The position numbers were made by a program, and so were the translations under genes. From NCBI GenBank assembly GCA_018399135.1, contig JAGYPB010000004.1, forward strand, positions 18,448-82,447: 64,000 nt of DNA, read 5' to 3'. The notes below the pieces were generated by a model. The model saw only the letters and a program-made list of their open reading frames with translations. It made no database searches and had not been told where the DNA came from. The DNA is from Deltaproteobacteria bacterium (lineage in GTDB: Bacteria; Desulfobacterota; Desulfuromonadia; Desulfuromonadales; Geopsychrobacteraceae). This document shows, one piece after another, positions 26,858 through 36,063 of the stretch. Every line of letters starts with the position of its first letter. The stretch's first letter is position 1.

Positions 26858-28912
26858 TTAAAGATCAGCAAGTTGGTCGTCGATAATAACATCGTTGTTG
26901 ACTGGAAGTTGTATGCTGAAAGTTGCTCCCGTCGATGCTACTGGATACACTCATGGTTCCTGGTGGCGGGTAATTATATCAAAACGATATCCAACCCCAG
27001 ACCTGTACCGACACCGGCTTGCTTGGTGGTAAAGAACGGTTCGAAGATCTTGTCGACAACATCCTCAGGAATTCCGCCGCCGCTGTCGCTGATGGAAACG
27101 ACAATTGACCCGTTGTCCATACAGGTTTTGATCTGGATGAACCCTTCATTGCTTACGGCCCGAATGGCGTTGATAATAAATTTAGGAAAAACCTGACTGA
27201 TCTGGCCGGGATAACACCAGCACCTGTGAATGTTTGATAGTCTCGTTCGACGGTTATTCTGTCATCTAGCTCATGGCGGATGATAGCCAGGGTGCTGTCA
27301 ATACACTGGTGCAGGTCGGTGAGTTCAAGGCGCGGGATTTCGTTGCGGGAAAAGGTGCGTAGACTCTGTAAATTGCCCGGTCGATTCGAGACGTTCCGTC
27401 GCGGCACTCCTTGAGAATAGCGAACGACCAGCATGGTACTGACAGCGAAATCGGACAGGTTTTTTGATAGGCGGCAAGCAGATCCGGGATCGCTGTTGCG
27501 CTCCAGGATTGCCTTCGCAGAGAAAAACTGGTTAAAACGCTCCAAATAACGATCAAGAATAACAAGATTGTGGCTTATAAAGCCGATTAAGCATGTGTTA
27601 ATGTCGTGGGGCGATTCCTGCAGCAAGTTGACCGATGCAGGCCATTTTGTCCTGATGCAGAATGGTTGCCTGTTGTTCTTTGAGCTCTTGATAGGCTGTT
27701 TCAGGATTTATGATTAGCTTCACTTCAAGGTTTTTTCGTCAACTCCTGGTGCGATCTGGTGACGCGGTGTTCCAGAGTCAAAGGTTCAGTTCCTGGAGCT
27801 TGTTCCGGGCCTGTTTGCGGTCGTCAATTTCTTTACGCAAATTGTCATTGCTTGTGGCTAGACGTCTGCCTTCCTGACGCAACAGTTGTTCACTGGTTTT
27901 CAGCTGCAGAGATACCCGCCCCAGAATCCGCAGGGCATATATAAACAGGGCCAGGCTCAGTAACAGGCTGAACCCAATAACCCGCAAGATAAAGGTGCGG
28001 AATATTTCGGCACGCTCAGTAACATCGACAATCATGATGAGATGCCCGATCTGTTGTTGACTGGCGTCGAAAATAGGGAAGCGGCCTGAACGGTAGAGTC
28101 TGTCGGCGATGGTGATAGGCTCGGCCGAGGGTGTTTTTATTATCGATGTGTCATGAATTCGGCGAAGATCATAGTCGGTTGCCGCAAATGTTGACGAACT
28201 GACAACGCTATTTTCAATCAGATCCCAGGCTGCAGAACTGCTGCGCTCCATTCTGCTGTGTTCCCATAATTCTCTATTCAACAGCTCCTTGTTCAGCATG
28301 ACCAGGATGTCACTATTGCTGATTTCTTTGATTTGTTCGATTAGAGGGTGAATATCGATACCCATTTCGATGTAGCCGATTATTTCGCACCATCGATAAA
28401 AACCAGGGCAGACCAAACGCTGAGCAAGAGTGCCGACGCGCCCTATTTCCAGTCCCGACGAGGATGGCCAGTGGCCATCGTTTTTCCAGGGCTATTCTGG
28501 AGCTCCGCTGGAAGTGTCTTCGGGACGATATACTCCTGGAGCAGCAACTCACCTTGTGAATCGCGAAAAATAGAAATGGGTGACCTGCAGGGTTCTTCTG
28601 ATCAGAGGAAAGACTTCGTCAGCGTGTCTGAGGAGCCGCTTCCTGTCCAGATCTTGCATGGCACTTCTGAAGCGTTGCTGATTGCCGATAAATTCTGCGG
28701 CCATCTCCATAGATTGAGAATTCTGCTGGGCAATAGCATTCAGGATAGAATTGAACTGGCGATACCTGGTTTCCATAAAAACAGATTCATCCTGCCGGCT
28801 GATATGGTAGCTGGTCAGTACAAATGCTGCGTCAGCACCAGAAAGGTGAGACTCAAGGGATCAGAAGACGTTTTTGCAGGTGATATTTTTTCACAGATAC
28901 TTCACTGTCCAT
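26858..28912 (-). pseudogene. Membrane sensor histidine kinase, broken by indels
   Basis: Cognate kinase of the NtrC-type regulator. Reading from 28912: a membrane helix, a periplasmic sensor region (METRYRQFNSILNAIAQQNS, then GYIEMGIDIHPLIEQ) resembling a double-CACHE domain, a second helix (about 27990-27940), a coiled coil, a HisKA box (GQLAAG followed by HDINTCLIGF near 27610; one frame jump inside) and an ATPase domain with [25 protein letters not shown] split into pieces. At least six frame changes occur between 28860 and 26960, including a lost T in LLIPLSL near 28840. The stop TAA at 26858 is inferred from the final frame. Sequencing error or gene decay. Confidence 0.75.
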
Positions 28913-28930
28913 GTTTTAAAAAATAGTGGT

Positions 28931-30997
28931 TTATTTCATTCCGAACTTCCTGAGAATCTCCGGCGGTGCCTGCTCAAAGTGGGAAAATTCCATGGTGAAA
29001 CTCCCTTGTCCTTTGGTGGCGCTGCGCAGTTCGGTCATGTATCCGAACATTTCCAACAGGGGGACACTGGCGCGGATAACGTCCTGGCCGGGGCGGGAGG
29101 TGACCCCTTCGATCTGACCGCGTTTCTGGTTGAGGCTGCCCATGACCCGACCGGTGTAGTCGGAAGGGGTGGTCAGATCCAGTGCCATGACCGGCTCGAG
29201 CAGGGTCGGGGAGCTGTCCCGTAAGGCCTGGTAGACTGCACGCGAAATGGCGGTTGCAATGCCGAGATCCGTCACCCGGTGGCTGTCGTAGGGGGCTTTC
29301 GTCAGGGTCAGGGTCAGATCCGTCAAGGGGTAGCCGGCGGCCGGGCCGGATAGGCAGGCTTGATGTAGTTGTTCTTTGATCCGTTGCGCCGTCTCGGGCG
29401 GCCAGGGGGCGAGAACTTCTGCAGGGACGTCGATAGTGAGCCCCTGTTTGCGCGATAGTGGGTTGAGACGGATGGTGACCTCGCCGTAATGGGTTTTACC
29501 ATCGATTTCACGCTCAAACTGCTCGTGGTGCTGACAGGCACAGCGGATGGTTTCACGGTAAACCACCTGCGGGCGACCGGTCTGAGTCTCTACGCCAAAA
29601 TCGGTTTTAAGGCGTTGAACCACCACTTCGAGGTGGAGCTCACCCATGCCGGTAAGCAGGGTCTGGCCGGTTTCCGGATCTTCCTTGACCCGGAACGTGG
29701 GATCTTCCCATTGGAGTTTTTCCAGCGCCAGGGGGAGCTTGTCGCGATCATCGACGGTTTTGGGCTCGACCGCCAGTGACACCACCGGCTCCGGATAGCT
29801 GAGACCGGCCAGTTGTAACGGGGAGGTCGGCGAGCTTAAGGTGTCACCGGTCAATACCTGTTTCAGACCGGTAGCGGTGACAATATCCCCGGCGCTTGCC
29901 GCATCAATCCGTTCACGCTTGTGGGCATGCATGCGGAACAGACGGGCGATTTTTTCATCACCTCCGGTGCGACTGTTGTGCAGAATATCCCCTGGCGCGA
30001 TATGACCTGAGTAGATGCGTAAATAGGTCAGTTTGCGCCCTTCATCAGCCAGAACCTTGAAAGCCAGTGCGCAGACCGGGCCATCGGCGGAGGTTTCAAT
30101 CACTACTTCTGTGCCATTTTCCAGCTGCTTAGCCGGTGCCGGTGGGGCATCAAGGGGGGAGGGGAGCAGGGCGCAGATCATGTCGAGAAGCGGTTGAATC
30201 CCCTTGTTGCGTAAAGCTGAGCCTAATAGTACCGGATAAATTTGACAGGAAAGTACCCCGGTGCGCAAGGCAGCCAAAAGGCGACCCGGCTCAATCAATT
30301 TGCTATCCAGGAGATCGGCGAGGATCGCGTCATCAAAGTCCGCAGCGGTTTCGAGGAGGAGTTCATGTTGTTGCCGGACAATGTTACCCAATTCCTCCGG
30401 AACGTCGTCGATAAGAAGCGTTTGTCCCTGATTGCCGACGTCAAAATAAATCGCCTGCTGGTGGATCAGGTCGATCACCCCGACAAAATGTTCTTCGCTG
30501 CCGATGGGCAGCTGCAGCAGGATCGGACGGGCATGGAGTTTTGTCTGCAGGGCGGCGAGGACCTGCTCATGGTCGGCACCAATGCGGTCCATCTTGTTGA
30601 TCAGACAGATACGTGGCACCTGATAGCGGTCGGCCTGGCGCCACACCGATTCGCTCTGGGGCTGGACTCCCTCAACGGCGCTGAAAATTGCTACGGCACC
30701 ATCAAGGGCGCGCAGGGAGCGTTCAACTTCGATGGTGAAATCGATATGACCGGGTGTATCGATCAGGTTAAAGGTATGGCCTTTCCACTGGCAGCGAGTG
30801 GCGGTAGCAGTGATGGTAATGCCGCGTTGTTGCTCCTGTTCCATCCAGTCCATAACCGCCATGCCGTCGTGGACTTCACCCATCTTGTGGATTTCGCCGG
30901 TATAAAACAGTATCCGCTCAGAAACCGTTGTTTTGCCGGCATCAATATGAGAAATAATGCCAAAATTACGGATCTGTTCAAGTTGCGGTGTTGTCAT
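28931..30997 (-). CDS. Elongation factor G, second paralogue type
   Basis: 688-residue translational GTPase. GTP-binding motifs are HIDAGKTT (G1), DTPGH (G3) and NKMD (G4), with domains II-V in the usual order and a C-terminal MFGYMTELRSATKGQGSFTMEF. It stands alone, without the rpsL-rpsG-tuf context of the main EF-G, so it probably is the EF-G2/specialised paralogue found in Geobacter relatives. It lies 17 bp after the 598-aa gene and 18 bp before the sensor kinase, suggesting one minus-strand transcript. Confidence 0.92.
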   Translation of the reverse strand: MTTPQLEQIRNFGIISHIDAGKTTVSERILFYTGEIHKMGEVHDGMAVMDWMEQEQQRGITITATATRCQWKGHTFNLIDTPGHIDFTIEVERSLRALDGAVAIFSAVEGVQPQSESVWRQADRYQVPRICLINKMDRIGADHEQVLAALQTKLHARPILLQLPIGSEEHFVGVIDLIHQQAIYFDVGNQGQTLLIDDVPEELGNIVRQQHELLLETAADFDDAILADLLDSKLIEPGRLLAALRTGVLSCQIYPVLLGSALRNKGIQPLLDMICALLPSPLDAPPAPAKQLENGTEVVIETSADGPVCALAFKVLADEGRKLTYLRIYSGHIAPGDILHNSRTGGDEKIARLFRMHAHKRERIDAASAGDIVTATGLKQVLTGDTLSSPTSPLQLAGLSYPEPVVSLAVEPKTVDDRDKLPLALEKLQWEDPTFRVKEDPETGQTLLTGMGELHLEVVVQRLKTDFGVETQTGRPQVVYRETIRCACQHHEQFEREIDGKTHYGEVTIRLNPLSRKQGLTIDVPAEVLAPWPPETAQRIKEQLHQACLSGPAAGYPLTDLTLTLTKAPYDSHRVTDLGIATAISRAVYQALRDSSPTLLEPVMALDLTTPSDYTGRVMGSLNQKRGQIEGVTSRPGQDVIRASVPLLEMFGYMTELRSATKGQGSFTMEFSHFEQAPPEILRKFGMK

Positions 30998-31014
30998 GTG
31001 TCACCCGTTGTTAG

Positions 31015-32811
31015 TCAGAGGCTGCATTGCAGGCGCTGGAGTATATTTGGATCAAGGTTGTTTTCGTGGGCATAGCCCAGTTCGATCTCCTCAATCTGAA
31101 AATAATCCAGCCCGCTGTTAATGAAAAAATCTTCTCGTAAAACTTGATTGCCGTTGTCGATAATTTCCGGGAGAAACTCATGCAGATAAAGATGTTCCAT
31201 GTGTAGATCATGAAGGACTTTCTCGAACATTTGACGATTCAGTCGCTGATCGAATATGTTGCGCGAATCTAGTTCATGATTGAGCGCCTGGTAGAGGTCT
31301 TCGTGAATTTTTTTGTTCTGAATATGGGTGTTATGTGTTTTCAGCCAGGCTTTGGCTGCTGTCAGGGTGTTGCGAAAATGTTGTTCCTCTCCGGTAATAA
31401 AATGTAACTCTTCGTAAAGTTCGCTTACCCGCAACTGCGCGGCTGAAACGGCAGCGAGCCCGTGCCTTAAGTGGGTCAGCTTGCGGCGACCAAAATTGCC
31501 GATATAGGAGGTGTTATGTAGATCGGTAAAAAACAGTTGTTCAAAAAGACCGGTTTTTATCCGGTCGAACTCTTGATAGCTCATCAGCAAACGATGAATA
31601 ACCGTTTCAGCCGGCAGATGGTTGTCTAGAAATACAATCCGGTTGATGATGGTTGTGGTGATGTCGATGGTATCAAGTAAAAGGCAGATGCTGTTGAACT
31701 GTTGTCGGTCTGTGTTGCTGCTGTTTAGATCCCGCGGGGGGGTCTTGAATTCCTCAATCATTCTGTTAAAGCGATAATCATGATGTCTGCGCACCTGTTG
31801 ACGGGCCACAAGCAGTTCGGCCACCGACTCACTGCCGAACTCTTGCCCGGTAGCGAGCCGACTGAGCAGATTGCGAGCAGTGGTGATATATTCGGCTTCC
31901 TGTGCGCAGGGATCAAGCCCGGCCAGATAGTTTTGATCAAGAGCCTGTAGAAGGATCTCCGGGATCTGTTGACGTAGGGCGATGGTTTTTATCCGGCTGA
32001 TCTGTTGCTGTTGAGCGGGAGTTATGTGGCGTTGTGCGGCGCAGGCCAGGAGAAGTTTACGGTAGCTGTCTGCGACACGATAGTTGTCACGATGACGATA
32101 GATAACTTCGAGACGGATCCGATCTTGTTGCAGAGGTGAGATGCCCAGGTGCTCGGCCAGGTCATTGAGGGCTTTGAGGCGGATATCTGCCATCTTGCGG
32201 TCAGGATAATATAGATTGCGGAGTTCCTGCTGATAGTGAAGATGGCGGGAATTGGTCAAACGAATAAGGTAGAGAGTACAGTTATGCGGCAATTGGGAGA
32301 GAATGCCGGCTGTCAGTCTGGAGTCATCTGCGTGCGTCGGTTCCGGCATGCGTTTGAGATATTTCCCAAGCAGCCGCAGGAGCGTTTCCTGGCGCATCTG
32401 GATACTATCGCCGGCAAGCCCGTGAATAAAGAAAAAATAGTTGTGGATAGCGTGTCCCTGTCTGAACACTTGATCATAATCAAGCACGGCCTGGTGATGG
32501 TCACTCCATTGCAATTGGCCCTGAAGATCAATAGTTGCACCCAGCAATGTCAGTCGATTAACGACGCCGTCTTTGATCAGGTCTGCCGGTGGTAGCCTGT
32601 CACCGTATAAATAACTACATAGGGTTCCCCCTGTTCCGCGCTGAACCATGCCTTCTTGAGTTAGTGTCAGTTCATTGCCGGGCGAGAAAAAACGTACTTT
32701 GCCCTCTTCCATGACATAAAAGTGATGGTGAGATAAACGGCGGCCAGCTGCCGTTGCAAAAAATTCCACTTGCTGATTGATGAGTCCATGCAGGCGTAAC
32801 TCAGTTTTCAT
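31015..32811 (-). CDS. Uncharacterised 598-residue protein (TIGR04442-like)
   Basis: Cytoplasmic protein without signal peptide or membrane helices, rich in Gln, Arg, His and Leu, apparently almost all helical. No catalytic motif was recognised. From memory it resembles the deltaproteobacterial TIGR04442 family; I cannot verify this. The start ATG 32811 overlaps by 11 bp the end of the phosphodiesterase gene, and the stop is 17 bp before EF-G2, so these genes are coupled. The longer reading frame to 32925 runs inside the upstream gene. Confidence 0.7.
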   Translation of the reverse strand: MKTELRLHGLINQQVEFFATAAGRRLSHHHFYVMEEGKVRFFSPGNELTLTQEGMVQRGTGGTLCSYLYGDRLPPADLIKDGVVNRLTLLGATIDLQGQLQWSDHHQAVLDYDQVFRQGHAIHNYFFFIHGLAGDSIQMRQETLLRLLGKYLKRMPEPTHADDSRLTAGILSQLPHNCTLYLIRLTNSRHLHYQQELRNLYYPDRKMADIRLKALNDLAEHLGISPLQQDRIRLEVIYRHRDNYRVADSYRKLLLACAAQRHITPAQQQQISRIKTIALRQQIPEILLQALDQNYLAGLDPCAQEAEYITTARNLLSRLATGQEFGSESVAELLVARQQVRRHHDYRFNRMIEEFKTPPRDLNSSNTDRQQFNSICLLLDTIDITTTIINRIVFLDNHLPAETVIHRLLMSYQEFDRIKTGLFEQLFFTDLHNTSYIGNFGRRKLTHLRHGLAAVSAAQLRVSELYEELHFITGEEQHFRNTLTAAKAWLKTHNTHIQNKKIHEDLYQALNHELDSRNIFDQRLNRQMFEKVLHDLHMEHLYLHEFLPEIIDNGNQVLREDFFINSGLDYFQIEEIELGYAHENNLDPNILQRLQCSL

Positions 32812-33616
32812 AACAGTTCTCGTCGCTGTTCTGCAGTTGTATTTCAAAGGAAAAACGCTGACCATCATAGGCAAGGTTGATGCCGTCAGGCAGATTGGCA
32901 TCAACGTGGGCATGATCGACATCATGGCTCAGATGGGTGAGCAGGGTTTGTTTTGCGCCGATTGATTGAGCTATGTCAACCGCTTCAGGAATGTTAAAAT
33001 GAGTCGGATGAGGCTTGAAACGTAGACCGTCAAGAACCAGCAACTGAAGTCCTTCGAGCAGCGTCAGCGAGCTGTCAGAAATCCTGTTGCAGTCCGTTAA
33101 ATAAGCGAAAGGGCCGCAGCGATAGCCGGTTGCCGGCTGCTTACCATGGTGCAGGGGGATCGGGATAACTTCCAGGCCAAACAGATTCATTGCTCCTTCA
33201 ATCGGATGTAGCGTCAGCCTGGGAACATAGCCTGACGGCTGATGTTGATCAAAGATATAACTGAAGTTTTTGTGCAGACTGGTCAGGGTTTCAGAAGTGG
33301 CGTACAAAGGAATAGGGTTGCCGTCGTGCACGTTGAAGCCGCGCAGATCATCAATGCCGTGGACATGGTCGGCATGGCAGTGGGTATAAAGAACGGCATC
33401 AATGTGCCGGATGTCCTCTCGCAGAGCCTGTTGACGCAGGTCGGTTGCCGTATCGATGAGCAGATTGTTCCCGTTGTAGTTGAGCAGGGCGCTGCAGCGG
33501 GTTCGCTGGTTACGTTTATCGGTGGAACGGCAGACATTGCACCGACAACCAACTACCGGAATACCGGTACTGGTTCCTGTGCCGAGCAGAACAATGTTCA
33601 GAGTTGCTTTTGACAT
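32801..33616 (-). CDS. Metallo-beta-lactamase-fold phosphodiesterase (PhnP/RNase Z-like)
   Basis: 271-residue hydrolase. Metal site HCHADHVHGIDD near residue 80 and further His in PIPLHHGKQ and LTHLSHDVDH. An early CRCNVC segment (about residues 23-28) matches the structural zinc site of PhnP-type 5-phosphoribosyl-1,2-cyclic-phosphate phosphodiesterases; no phn genes are near, so the substrate is uncertain. Start ATG 33616 gives SKATLNIVLLGTGTSTGIP, the family N-terminus. Confidence 0.88.
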   Translation of the reverse strand: MSKATLNIVLLGTGTSTGIPVVGCRCNVCRSTDKRNQRTRCSALLNYNGNNLLIDTATDLRQQALREDIRHIDAVLYTHCHADHVHGIDDLRGFNVHDGNPIPLYATSETLTSLHKNFSYIFDQHQPSGYVPRLTLHPIEGAMNLFGLEVIPIPLHHGKQPATGYRCGPFAYLTDCNRISDSSLTLLEGLQLLVLDGLRFKPHPTHFNIPEAVDIAQSIGAKQTLLTHLSHDVDHAHVDANLPDGINLAYDGQRFSFEIQLQNSDENCYEN

Positions 33617-33726
33617 GGTCAGAGGTGTCCATGACGACAAAGAAATAGATAAATAGTCAGACAATCTAACATTTTGAATTGGTGACAGACAAGAACAGAT
33701 TGATTGTCAACTGGTGCGGAGGCGTT

Positions 33727-33891
33727 GTGAAAAAAGAAGAGCCGGAAATAAATAAGCTGTGTCGCCGCTGCATCCATCATTGCAAGCAGCCACGAGATAT
33801 GCTGTTGTTATCCTGCCCGCGTTATCAGCAACGCCCTTTTGACCCGGAAGAAATCAAGTTTAAGCAGCTCGATCTGTTTAATGACAAGTGA
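33727..33891 (+). CDS. Small Cys-rich protein of unknown function
   Basis: 54-residue protein starting at GTG 33727 after GGAGG. It has CRRCIHHCKQ and a further Cys in LLSCPRYQ, a compact CxxC-x3-C-type metal-binding pattern, and ends QLDLFNDK. An in-frame longer start at 33679 lacks a ribosome site. Divergent from the phosphodiesterase gene. Confidence 0.65.
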   Translation: MKKEEPEINKLCRRCIHHCKQPRDMLLLSCPRYQQRPFDPEEIKFKQLDLFNDK

Positions 33892-33931
33892 ATGTCGTGG
33901 GGCACTTCTTGCCTGCTGTTTGATGAAAATT

Positions 33932-34019
33932 GTATCTGTACCGCACCGGATCGTGGTTCCTATGTCAAGGGACGCGATTGTTTCCCGTTGGGTCATCTCT
34001 GATTGTGCTTAATAGTTAC
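33932..34019 (+). repeat. Dispersed inverted-repeat element (copy B)
   Basis: 88 bp: starts GTATCTGTACCGCACCGGATC-like (33932-33952) and ends GCTTAATAGTTAC. It shares about 40 identical bases with copy A (33958-33997) but lacks the following 70 or so bases of copy A, an internal-deletion derivative. It lies just after metX's stop. Confidence 0.75.
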
Positions 34020-34031
34020 GAAAAATGAAAG

Positions 34032-35144
34032 TCACTCGATCCGATCGAGAAAGTTCTGCAGCAGGGGGATAAATTTTTCCGGTTCCACCAGGAAGGAATC
34101 ATGACCGTAGTCGGAAGGGATACAGTGGTATTCGACCGGTTTGCGCTGACGCCTCAAGTCGTAAATGACTTCTTCAGTCTGTTGAGGGGGGTAAAGCCAG
34201 TCGGAGGTGAAGGCAAACCATAGGGATGGACAATGCAGATGGCTTAAGGCATCACTAAATGAATCAAAGTTCCAGGCGATATCGTATAGGTCGAGGGCCT
34301 TCGCCAGGTAGAGAAAAGAGTTGGTGTCAAACTTGTCGACAAAGGTGCCGCCATTATAGTTGAGATAACGTTCAACTTCGAATTGACCAAAAAAATCAAA
34401 CATCCCGTCACGCACTGAAAAGCGCCGGTCAAACTTCAGCCACATGGAAGCGTCAGACAAAAAGGAAATATGTCCGACCGCTCGTGCGAGGGCGAGACCG
34501 TCACCGGGGGGATGTTCAAGGGGGTAGTTCCCCTTTTTCCACAACGGATCGTTGTATATGGCTTGGCGCGCCAGGGCATTGAGGGCAATCGCCATGGGTG
34601 AGGTGCGACCGGTGCCGGCAATGGGAACAATAGAGCGCACCATGTCAGGGTAGTGAATTCCCCATTCAACCGCCTGCATAGCGCCCATGGAGCCACCGAT
34701 GACAGTTTTTAGACTGTGGATACCGAGGTGATCGAGGAGCAGTTTCTGGGCGCGCACCATGTCACGCACCATTAATACCGGAAATCTAAGACGATAGGGT
34801 TTACCGGTTCGCGGGTTAATGCTGGTTGGGCCAGTCGAGCCCTTACAGGAGCCGATGGTGTTGCTGCAGATAACAAAGTAGCGATTGGTGTCCAATACCT
34901 TGCCGGGGCCGATCATGTTGTCCCACCAGCCCGGCTTGCGATCCTCCGGCGAATGGTAGCCGGCAGCGTGGGCGTCACCAGTCCAGGCATGGGTAGCAAG
35001 AATGACATTAGACGCATCGCTGTTCAGAGTACCGTAGGTTTCATAAGCGATAGTCAAAGGACCAAGTAGACGTCCACTTTCGAGGCGCAGTTGAGTGTCG
35101 ATTTCAACATGTTTGGTTGTTACCAGGCCGACGCTTTGTTCCAA
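34032..35144 (-). CDS. metX: Homoserine O-acetyltransferase
   Basis: 370-residue alpha/beta-hydrolase-fold enzyme transferring acetyl (or succinyl) from CoA to homoserine, the first committed step of methionine synthesis. Nucleophile Ser152 in [13 protein letters not shown]; Asp in [11 protein letters not shown] and His in [10 protein letters not shown] complete the triad. NSNTIG-like [14 protein letters not shown] is the family oxyanion/substrate region. Acyl donor choice cannot be read from the residues with confidence. Expression is controlled by the upstream SAM-I riboswitch and its terminator. Confidence 0.95.
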   Translation of the reverse strand: MEQSVGLVTTKHVEIDTQLRLESGRLLGPLTIAYETYGTLNSDASNVILATHAWTGDAHAAGYHSPEDRKPGWWDNMIGPGKVLDTNRYFVICSNTIGSCKGSTGPTSINPRTGKPYRLRFPVLMVRDMVRAQKLLLDHLGIHSLKTVIGGSMGAMQAVEWGIHYPDMVRSIVPIAGTGRTSPMAIALNALARQAIYNDPLWKKGNYPLEHPPGDGLALARAVGHISFLSDASMWLKFDRRFSVRDGMFDFFGQFEVERYLNYNGGTFVDKFDTNSFLYLAKALDLYDIAWNFDSFSDALSHLHCPSLWFAFTSDWLYPPQQTEEVIYDLRRQRKPVEYHCIPSDYGHDSFLVEPEKFIPLLQNFLDRIE

Positions 35145-35227
35145 TGAATCAACCCCTTTTATGTGTTCGGTGGTCTTCGGAGTTTCCGAAGGATAATCGT
35201 CAAGTTTCTGATGTTACGGATCAGAAA

Positions 35228-35261
35228 CAAAAAAAGCCCTCCATTTTATGGGAGGGCCTTT
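35228..35261 (-). terminator. Riboswitch-associated terminator upstream of metX
   Basis: Minus strand: GCCCTCC-CATAAAAT-GGAGGGC followed by seven T, placed between the SAM aptamer and the metX start; forms the expression platform (attenuation when SAM is bound). Confidence 0.9.
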
Positions 35262-35295
35262 CGTGATAGCGGCAATCTTCCGTATCGTCAGGCGC

Positions 35296-35421
35296 CGTCC
35301 CCATCTGTCCCGGTGAGCTCGTCGTCTGCCGGGCAGGAATTGGCACCATTTGGTTCGCTACGAACCCGGTTGCCGTGGTTTCATCGGGCCTACTCCCTCC
35401 ACCACTCGGGATAAAGACGTG
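35296..35421 (-). ncRNA. SAM-I (S-box) riboswitch aptamer
   Basis: The minus strand shows the SAM-I consensus in order: CTTTATCCCGAG at the P1/P2 entry, GGTGGAGGGA, GGCCCGATGAAACC, the GGCAACC core, ATGGTGCCAATTCCTGC (P3), and GACAGATGGGGAC closing P1. A terminator follows 35 nt later, then metX. Confidence 0.95.
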
Positions 35422-35490
35422 CATCTCTTTATTGCTTTTAAGGACTCTAGCTCACTGCCTCTTTTCTTGTCAATTGCTCGTTGGTGTGAA

Positions 35491-35925
35491 TCAGTTCTTG
35501 TCCAACGCTTTGAGCTTTTTTTTCTGACGAAGGACGATATCAGCGACACTGTAACGCAGTAACACCTTGGAGAGCTCCTGCTGTCCTTCCTCCCAGACTT
35601 CGTGGGCGGCGCAGAAGGCGTCACGGGCACAGAATTCCGAATCGATAAGACAGTGGTTGAGCTTGAGATCTCCTTCCTGCGATTGAAAAATGTCGAGCAG
35701 GGTGATCTGCGCGGGATCTTTAGCCAATAAAAACCCCCCACCGACACCGCGCTGAGAGCTGACGATCCCGTTTTTGATCAACGGTTGCAGGATTTTGGTT
35801 AAAAAGGCGGGAGTTACACCCTGGGTGCGGCAGATGTCTTTTTTGAGCACCACTTCGTTTCGGGGTTGCTGAGCCAGATAAATGATGGTTCTGATGGCAT
35901 ACTCAGTTGCGCGTGTAATGACCAC
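35491..35925 (-). CDS. Rrf2-family transcriptional regulator
   Basis: 144-residue winged-helix regulator (MVITRATEYAIRTIIYLAQQP; recognition helix TPAFLTKILQPLIKNG; GVGGGFLLAKDP wing). Three Cys (about 92, 100, 104) fall in the Fe-S ligand region of IscR/NsrR/RsrR-like members. GTG start with AGGAGG upstream. It lies directly upstream of the SAM riboswitch and metX on the same strand, which favours sulfur or cysteine metabolism (CymR-like) as its role; this is inference. Confidence 0.88.
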   Translation of the reverse strand: MVITRATEYAIRTIIYLAQQPRNEVVLKKDICRTQGVTPAFLTKILQPLIKNGIVSSQRGVGGGFLLAKDPAQITLLDIFQSQEGDLKLNHCLIDSEFCARDAFCAAHEVWEEGQQELSKVLLRYSVADIVLRQKKKLKALDKN

Positions 35926-35983
35926 TTGGAGATCCTCCTGAAAAAAGATCCATAAATTCTGTATGCATTGTTGTTTTTTTGTC

Positions 35984-36002
35984 CAGGTACACCTGCTATA
36001 AT
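35984..36002 (+). promoter_or_regulatory. Possible promoter and operator between rrf2 and gluQ
   Basis: TATAAT at 35997-36002 on the plus strand, with the short inverted repeat CAGGT-AC-ACCTG at 35984-35995 in the spacer. The repeat could be a binding site for the divergently encoded Rrf2 regulator. No good -35 at the ideal distance. Confidence 0.4.
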
Positions 36003-36063
36003 TACCTGATTACTGTTGCTGCTGTAAAGAATGTTAACCATAATAATTAAGTTTGTGATCGTG

